Below are positions 57,269 to 64,000 of a stretch of DNA of 64,000 bases, piece after piece (the first letter of the stretch is position 1; each line of letters starts with the position of its first letter). The translations under genes and the position numbers were made by a program. The stretch is from Calendula officinalis. Lineage: Eukaryota > Streptophyta > Magnoliopsida > Asterales > Asteraceae. The stretch covers positions 75,758,929-75,822,928 of the forward strand of contig OY970826.1 of assembly GCA_963853835.1 (NCBI GenBank), given 5' to 3'. Under the pieces are notes generated by a model, which was not told the origin of the DNA, did no database searches, and worked only from the letters and a program-made list of their open reading frames with translations.

Positions 57269-60200
57269 TTATGATAAGTCACTATGAAATCTAATTCCTA
57301 TCGTCCTCGCATGAGCATCATGCTTGGCACGACTTAGTGCTTTTGTGAAAGGATCAGCCGGGTTATTTTCCGACGATACTCTTGTCACTATCACGTCCCC
57401 ATCTTCAACTCGCTTTCTCACGTAGTGAAACTTTCTGAGTATATGCCTGGTTCGACTATGATCTTTGGATTCTTTAGTCAATGAGACTGCACCTTCATTG
57501 TCGCAGAAGATTTTCATTGGTTCCTTGATGCTTGTTACGACACCAAGATCCCCAATGAAATTCTTCAACCATGTGGCCTCTTTTGATGCCTCACAGGCAG
57601 CAATATACTCAGATTCGCAAGTTGAATCAGCTACTGTCTCCTGCTTGGAACTCTTCCAAGTGACAGCTCCTCCGTTCAATAAGAACACCCACCCAGTTTG
57701 TGAGCACGAGTCATCTCTATCCGTTTGGAAACTCGCGTCACAATAACCTTCCACAACAAGTTCGTCTTTCCCACCATACACTAAGAACATATCCTTTGTT
57801 CTCCTTAGGTACTTGAGAATCGTTTTCACCGCAGTCCAATGATCTTTGCCAGGGTTGCCTTGGAACCGGCTCACCATGCTAAGCGCATATGAGACATCCG
57901 GGCGAGTACATACCATGGCATACATGATCGATCCAATCGCCGAGGCGTAAGGGACTCGACTCATTTTCTCCAGTTCTTGCTCAGTACTGGGACATTGACT
58001 CTTAGACAATATTATGCCATGATTCATGGGTAGATACCCTTTCTTGGAATCAACCATACTAAAACGTTTTAGTATTTTATCCAAGTATGTACTTTGGCTT
58101 AATCCTATTAGACGTCTTTCTCTATCTCTGTATATCTTTATACCGAGTATGTACGCTGCGTCTCCTAGGTCCTTCATAGCGAAACATTTTCCCAACCAAG
58201 ACTTCACGTCTTGCAGTGTAGGAATATGATTTCCTATAAGGAGTATGTCATCCACATACAGTACTAGGAAGACAACAACGCTCCCACTAGCTTTGATGTA
58301 AACGCAGGACTCATCTTCACTCCTAGAGAAACCAAACTCCTTGACTTTCTCATGGAAGCAAAGATTCCAACTTCGAGAGGCTTGTTTCAATCCATAAATG
58401 GATTTCTCAAGCTTGCACACTCTATCAGGATATTTCTTATTGATAAAACCTTCTGGCTGTGCCATATAGACATCCTCAGTAAGTCTTCCGTTAAGGAAGG
58501 CGGTTTTAACATCCATCTGCCAAATTTCATAGTCATGAAACGCAGCTATGGCAAGCAATATTCTGATAGACTTTATCTTGGCCACTGGTGAAAAGGTTTC
58601 ATCATAATCAATCCCATGAGTTTGAGTATAACCTTTTGCAACCAACCTAGCCTTATAGGTGTGCACATTCCCATCCATGTCTATCTTCTTCTTGAAGATC
58701 CACTTGCATCCAACGGTTTTGACACCGGGAGAAGTCTCAATCAAGTTCCATACTTGATTGTCATACATGGACTGAATCTCACTCTCCATAGCCACTTTCC
58801 ATTTTTCGGCCTCAGGGCCTTCCATAGCTTCCTTATAACTCGATGGCTCATCGTCATCAACTGGTAAACTATTACCAGCAGATGCATCGCCTTCAGCAAT
58901 ATGGAAATCATAGTAATCACCATAATGCTCAGGAGGGCGAACAGTTCTTGAGGATCTACGTGGAACGGTAGGAGTTACATCAATTTGTTCAACAGGAGTC
59001 TCATCCTCTGGTTGAGTGCTAGTGTCAACTATAGGTTCCACTACATCTTCATCGTTTGACTCTTGACACTCTTCAAGATCAATTTTGCTCCCACTGTCTT
59101 CTTTGGATATTAGCTCTCTCTCGAGGAAGAATCCTCTTCGAGATACGAACACTTTGTTCTCTTTCGGATTGTAGAACCCATATCCAAAAGACTGTCGTGG
59201 GTAGCCAATGAAGTAGCACTTCTCTGATTTGTTATCTAGCTTGTCGTGAGATTCATGTCTTACATAAACTTCACAACCCCAGATTTTTAAATGTTTGAGG
59301 GAGGGAGGATTCCCTGTCCACATTTCAGAGGGAGTTTTGGCAACCTTCTTAGTTGGTACAAGGTTAACGATATGTGCTGCAGTTTCTAAGGCATATCCCC
59401 AGAAACTCACTGGAAGTGTTGATCGACTCATCATTGATCGAACCATATCAAGCAAGGTTCGATTTCTCCTTTCCGACACTCCATTAAGTTGTGGAGTTCG
59501 AGGAGGTGAGAGTTGGGATACTATTCCACAACTCTTTAGATAGTCGATAAACTCTTGACTAAGATACTCTCCGCCCCTGTCAGAACGGAGCATCTTAATC
59601 TTCTTGCCCAGTTGATTCTCTACTTCTTTCTAATATTCTTTGAACGTTTCAAAAGTATCAGATTTATGTTTAATCAAATAAACATATCCATATCTACTGA
59701 AATCATCAGTAAATGTGACGAAGTATCGTTCACCATGTCTAGTGTTAGACTTGAACGGTCCACATACATCAGTATGTATGAGGTCCAACAAGTCTTTGCC
59801 TCTTTCACATAACCCTGTGAATGGCGCCTTTGTCATCTTGCCAAGTAAACAAGACTCACACACATCATTTGATTTGAGGTCAAATGATTCTAACACTCCA
59901 TCCTTTTGGAGTTTAGCTATGCGTTTCTTGTTTATATGTCCTAAGCGACAATGCCACAGACATGACTTATCCAATACACCTTTGGATGAATCAACATTTA
60001 ATATTAGATTCCTTTTGTTTACGCAACCATCTATTTCATATATACCAGCACAAGGAATAGCTTTAAAATAAAACACATCATTTTTATAAACTAAAATAGA
60101 ACCATTCTTATTATCAAAAACAAAGTTAAAACCATCCTTAAACAATGCGTAATACGAAATAATGTTGCGTGCCATAGAAGGCGAAAAACAAACATCTAAT

Positions 60201-61338
60201 AAAAGTAAAGAACATCCATTCCCAAGCATGAGCTCATAATCTCCTATCTTGGTGACAGCAGTCGAGACTCTGTTTCCCATGATCAGATTAAGCTCTCCAT
60301 GCTTCAACTTCCTACAATTCTTAAGTCCCTGCATATCAGTGCAAATGTGAGTACCACACCCTGTATCTAGAACCCAAGAATTAGACATAGAAGTATGATG
60401 GAGTTCAATCATAAAAGTACCTGATGATCCAGACTTTTGGACTTTCTGACTCTTCAGATCATCCAAGTACTTTGGGCAGCTTCTTTTCCAGTGACCCTTT
60501 CCTTGACAGTAGTAGCAAATAGCATCTTTCGGATCTTTGGTAGGTGTTATATCAGAATCAGCCTTCCTCTTATAGCCTTGTTTGGCTTGACCTACTTTGG
60601 CCTTGCCTTTGCTATTTGGAGGAGGACGGCGTTTCTTTTTAACACCTTCAGATCGAATAGACAAGACAGGAGCAGCAGGGGTGGAACCTTTAGCTTTCAT
60701 CAAGCTAGCCTCGGTAGTTTTCAACATACCGTGCAGTTCCATGAGTGTCTTATCCATATCACCCATGTTATAGTTAACTATAAATTGTGAGTAGGATGGT
60801 GGAAGCGAGTTCAAAACCATATCAGTGGTCAACTCCTTCGGTAAAGGGACACCTAAGTTTGCTAGTCTGTCTATGTAGCCCTTCATCTTTTGGACGTGGC
60901 TACACACAGATTGTCCTTCTTGTAGTTTGCATCCTACTAGGGAACTTACCACGTCGAAACGTTCTTGCCTAGCTCTGTTTTGAAACATTTGTTTGAGCTG
61001 TTGATTGATGTCATAGGCACTCATCTTCTCAAAATTCTTTTGGAGATCAGAAGACATAGTGGCTAACATCAGGCAAGCAACCTTTTCCGACTCTGAACGA
61101 TGGAGATTATAGGCAGCTCTGTCGAATCGTCAGTCAACTCAGCAATCTCGTTATCGAGGACATACTCCTTGCCCTCGTACCTTAACGTGATTCTAAGCGT
61201 ACGAACCCAATCAATGTAGTTGGGTCCAGTGAGCTTCTCACGATTCAAGGTGGAGATAAGAGCAAAGCTTTGTGGTCCTTGTGGAAGTGGAGGTGGTGGT
61301 GGTAGAGGAATTGTGTTGTCATTCAAGTTTGAACCCAT
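57269..61338 (-). pseudogene. gag-pol: Copia gag-pol, interrupted by a frameshift and a stop
   Basis: Three frames in order. 61338-61069 is the gag N-terminus (MGSNLNDN..., Pro-rich, then GPNYIDWVRTLRITLRYEG). 61069-59630 holds gag, the zinc knuckle CYYCQGKGHWKRSC, protease WVLDTGCGTHIC, the pre-integrase LWHCRLGHINKKR..C..C and the start of integrase (HTDVCGPF; FTDDFSRYGYVY). 59593-57269 holds the rest of integrase (DRGGEYLS..F; PQLNGVSERRNR), reverse transcriptase (ARLVAKGYTQ; QMDVKTAFLNG; LYVDDILL) and RNase H (GYCDASFQTD; ESEYIAACEA). The first break is a frame change near 61115-61125; the second is an in-frame TAG at 59632-59630. Everything else is intact, so the element died recently or relies on others. 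Confidence 0.95.
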
Positions 61339-63094
61339 CTACAAAAGAAACAATTTCTTTGTTAGTGAATTCAATAATTAATCCTTATAATAATTTTCCC
61401 AATCTTTATTCATAAGGCTAGGATACGCCCACTAGTTATTTGATGTGAAGAGGGATGCCGTATTTCACACCAAACAATTTCGTGTCGTAGGCAAACTATT
61501 GTCAATTTCAATCTTATGAAATCCCTAGTTCTTTGAGATTCATTCTCGTGGGAGAATGGCATGTTAATCTCGAATCAATGCTCATTCTAATCTATATGAC
61601 AGGGATACCGTGGATCATATATTAGAAGGTGAAACAACCATGGAATACCCACGTGGACTTCTCGGCTCAAGTTCGCTTGAGTATCGCGAGAATCGTTTCA
61701 CTCGTAAAATAATCTCACAATTAACGTACCGGTTAACCACACGAGTTCCGTTAATCAGACTATGATACGAGCGCGTGTCATTCTATGGAGAGCACACAAT
61801 GTTCACATTTAATTAAACGGGAAGAATTTGTTTAATGTTATGATTATACTTTTAATCTTAATATCATCCTATTATGCCTGTTCGGTAGCTCCATTCTACG
61901 ACAAGGGAAGCGGCGGGGCAGGTCAGCGCAAGGCGTGTTAAAAACGCAACCCCGTTTAGAGATCTATATCTCTTCCTTTTCATCCTTTAGATGTCATAGA
62001 CTATGGGTGAGCCTACTAGTGACATAAGCGACGATATATTTAACTTTAGTTATAATATATATAAACTATTATATAATTATATCTATGTTAATTAAAACCT
62101 TTTAATTACATTTACTAAAGTTCTATACAGTATAATTAATTATATAAACGTGCGAGGACGCGACGTTTTAATTACTATTATAACTATATCTTATATAAAC
62201 TTTTATTACATAATATTATATATATAAGGGAGGAATATCAAATCATATTTGATATATATAGGAATTTCGGAATTAATATATATATATATATATATTCTAA
62301 ATTAAACTTTTAATTAATATATAATATATAATTAATTATTTTTAATATTTATGCCTTTATTTCTATTATAAACAATTATTAGTAAATAAGATAAATAATA
62401 AAATAATTCGAAAATCCAATCCCTTTAAATATTTAAAATTTCCAAAAATAATTTTAAATATATATATATACCGAAAAACAATCTTCGGATATATATATAT
62501 CCATATTTAAAATATATTTTAATTTTAAATTTATCTTATTTTAAACCCTTTTAAAAAATTATCTCCTTATTTAAACCTTTTAAATAAGTAAACAAGATTT
62601 ACCCAAATCTTTTATTTATGTACATGTATTTTCGGAAAAATACATATACCATAATAAAAGATTTCTACTTCCCTTTTATTTAAATACCTTTTAAATAAAA
62701 ATATATATTATCTATATAATCCGAAAATTATATATAATATATAATTAATTTAAAACTTATTTAAATAATTAGAAGATATTGACAAAATCTTATTTTCCAT
62801 AATTATAGATAATTCCAAACAATTTGAAACTATCCTAATTTAATTTATTTAATAATAAAAACGTTTTTAAATATTAAATAAATATTTCCGAAAATTCGGA
62901 AATACCCAAAAAATATTTTTCGAAATTAAAAAAAACAATTTTTACAATTACCGAAAATTACTAAAACAATTTTTAATGGGTTTTCTAATTTTCGGAATAC
63001 CCGAAAAACAATTTTCGGTATTACCGAAAATCTTAAACAATTTTGTGGGTTTCGAATTTCTTGTCTAGCACTATTAGACTTGTAAACCTGTGGC
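61339..63094 (-). mobile_element. Copia leader (primer site to gag)
   Basis: About 1.75 kb, unusually long and AT-rich, with multiple AATTTTCGGAA and TACCGAAAAT phrases at 62600-63040 forming a loose inverted-repeat field. No reading frame of interest. Confidence 0.7.
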
Positions 63095-63106
63095 GCTCTG
63101 ATACCA
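63095..63106 (-). other. Primer-binding site of the copia element (initiator tRNA-Met)
   Basis: TGGTATCAGAGC on the minus strand, one base inside the 5' LTR. Confidence 0.92.
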
Positions 63107-63107
63107 C

Positions 63108-63938
63108 TGTTGGGTTTTCTATGCATCTAGCCACAATTTGCTTAGGGCGGAAATCAAAAGCAACTTGGTAGAACATTGACCCGATGAAACTTTTGTTTGG
63201 ACCGTTAGGTTTACAATTCTAACGCAACTAGAACTATTTAAATAATTAAATAGATGAACTCGAAACACTTACTTGTTCTTCGCGATTCGGTGAACTAGAT
63301 AAACCCTGTGATCTAGTACGAGCCAGATCAAAACGATGCACTAGGATTCAAGTAAGAATCCCTCTATCGAATCACACCATAGGTTGGTCAAGAACGAGAC
63401 GATGTACCACGAGGTAGTACAAAGCACTCTTGAGAAACAAACACCAAAACCCGAACCCGAAAACCCTTTAGGTTCGTTCGATCGGCGGCGGCACGGCGGC
63501 GGCACGGTGGTCCGGCGGTGGTGTGGCGACGGCGGTGGAGTTCGGTCGAATGGGGTGTTCGGCCGAAGCTTGGGGAGAGGCAAGGGAGTATTGAAAGTAT
63601 GATTTGGTTAAACCCTCTAAACTCTTATATATACTTACCCCAAAACACAATTATGGTAACACCACAATTGGTCTAAGCCCACTTTAATTAAACCATTAAT
63701 TAAGCCCACAAGTATTAACTAAACCTTTAATTAATACTTGGCCCGATACCGTTAACTAGTCAATTACCCATTAACTAGTTTAGCCCGTCTAGCCCGTTAG
63801 TCAATTTAATTAAACTATTAATTAAACACTACGTTATTTCTCGTGTTCGTTGACGCCTCGAGGGCAACCCGAATAGGACTCTAAAATACCCGAACCGGAA
63901 TACTGGTTTATTTGATGTGTTGGACACTATTTCCAACA
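63108..63938 (-). repeat. 5' LTR of the copia element
   Basis: 831 bp, TGTTGG...CCAACA, about 99% identical to the 3' LTR apart from the 11-bp GGCGGCGGCAC unit difference. Confidence 0.96.
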
Positions 63939-64000
63939 AGCATCACATATGTTAAAATGGACAAACCATCTTATTTTGATTAAAATAACAATTGATAACA

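Larger units (their letters stand above)
55555..63938 (-). mobile_element. Ty1/copia LTR retrotransposon, nearly full-length
   Basis: 8.38 kb between AGCAT duplications (55550-55554 and 63939-63943). Minus-strand order: 5' LTR (63938-63108), primer site, 1.75-kb AT-rich leader, gag-protease-integrase-RT-RNase H, polypurine tract, 3' LTR (56396-55555). Integrase before reverse transcriptase defines copia. LTRs differ by 9 substitutions and one 11-bp indel over about 831 aligned bases (about 1.1%), so the insertion is young. One frameshift and one stop interrupt the polyprotein. Confidence 0.97.

Overview
The window is nuclear DNA from a flowering plant, very probably a eudicot. An Asteraceae source is a guess: it rests on the TGTAAC...GTTACA Ty3-type LTRs with an initiator-Met primer site and on introns full of GGGTC/GACCC-rich small elements. 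It is gene-poor, AT-rich and heavily invaded by transposons. Five host genes can be read, four of them complete with splice sites that keep frame.

Genes, left to right: (1) the 5' end of a minus-strand gene cut by the left edge (1-253; similar to 'syringolide-induced protein 14-1-1'-type proteins). (2) An 11-exon ROK1/RH57-type DEAD-box RNA helicase, 14380-17853 +, 526 aa. (3) A 3-exon GT43 xylan synthase subunit of IRX9 type, 21168-22632 +, 331 aa. (4) A 7-exon Ser/Thr/Lys-rich plant protein with an LRKSLAWDSAFFT motif, 23328-26608 +, 624 aa. (5) A 14-exon malectin-like LRR receptor kinase, 43499-49875 -, 919 aa, of the At2g37050/At1g67720 type. They have unrelated roles (ribosome biogenesis, cell-wall xylan, unknown, surface signalling) and form no operon-like unit. 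What they share is small repeats in their introns.

Transposon layout: 3838-8640 is a decayed Ty3/gypsy element with one LTR, a primer site and a damaged gag. 27018-42935 is a 16-kb nest. Its outer ends look like the two halves of one hAT-type MITE with a 7/8 matching target duplication. Inside are (TA)n arrays, a GGATCC-ended TIR element, a solo LTR containing another solo LTR, a Harbinger-type element inside a fold-back element, a MADS-box-like gene relic, and a 1.4-kb-armed inverted repeat. Each arm of that repeat carries a two-exon coiled-coil gene of unknown function. The left arm also holds a third solo LTR, which itself contains a 0.66-kb patchwork of plastid DNA scraps (atpA, rrn23, rrn16, ndhF, psbB, perhaps accD). 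55555-63938 is a young, nearly intact Ty1/copia element on the minus strand (LTRs about 1% different, AGCAT target duplication) disabled by one frameshift and one stop. Four Stowaway elements, two Harbinger-type elements, several hAT-type elements, a SINE with a 14-bp duplication and a TRIM-like element fill much of the rest.

The most unusual structures are the plastid patchwork inside a solo LTR (36052-36710), the inverted-repeat element with a tail-to-tail gene pair (34736-40349), and the MITE that appears to have grown into a 16-kb nest. All gene and family names come from reading motifs; no database search was run.
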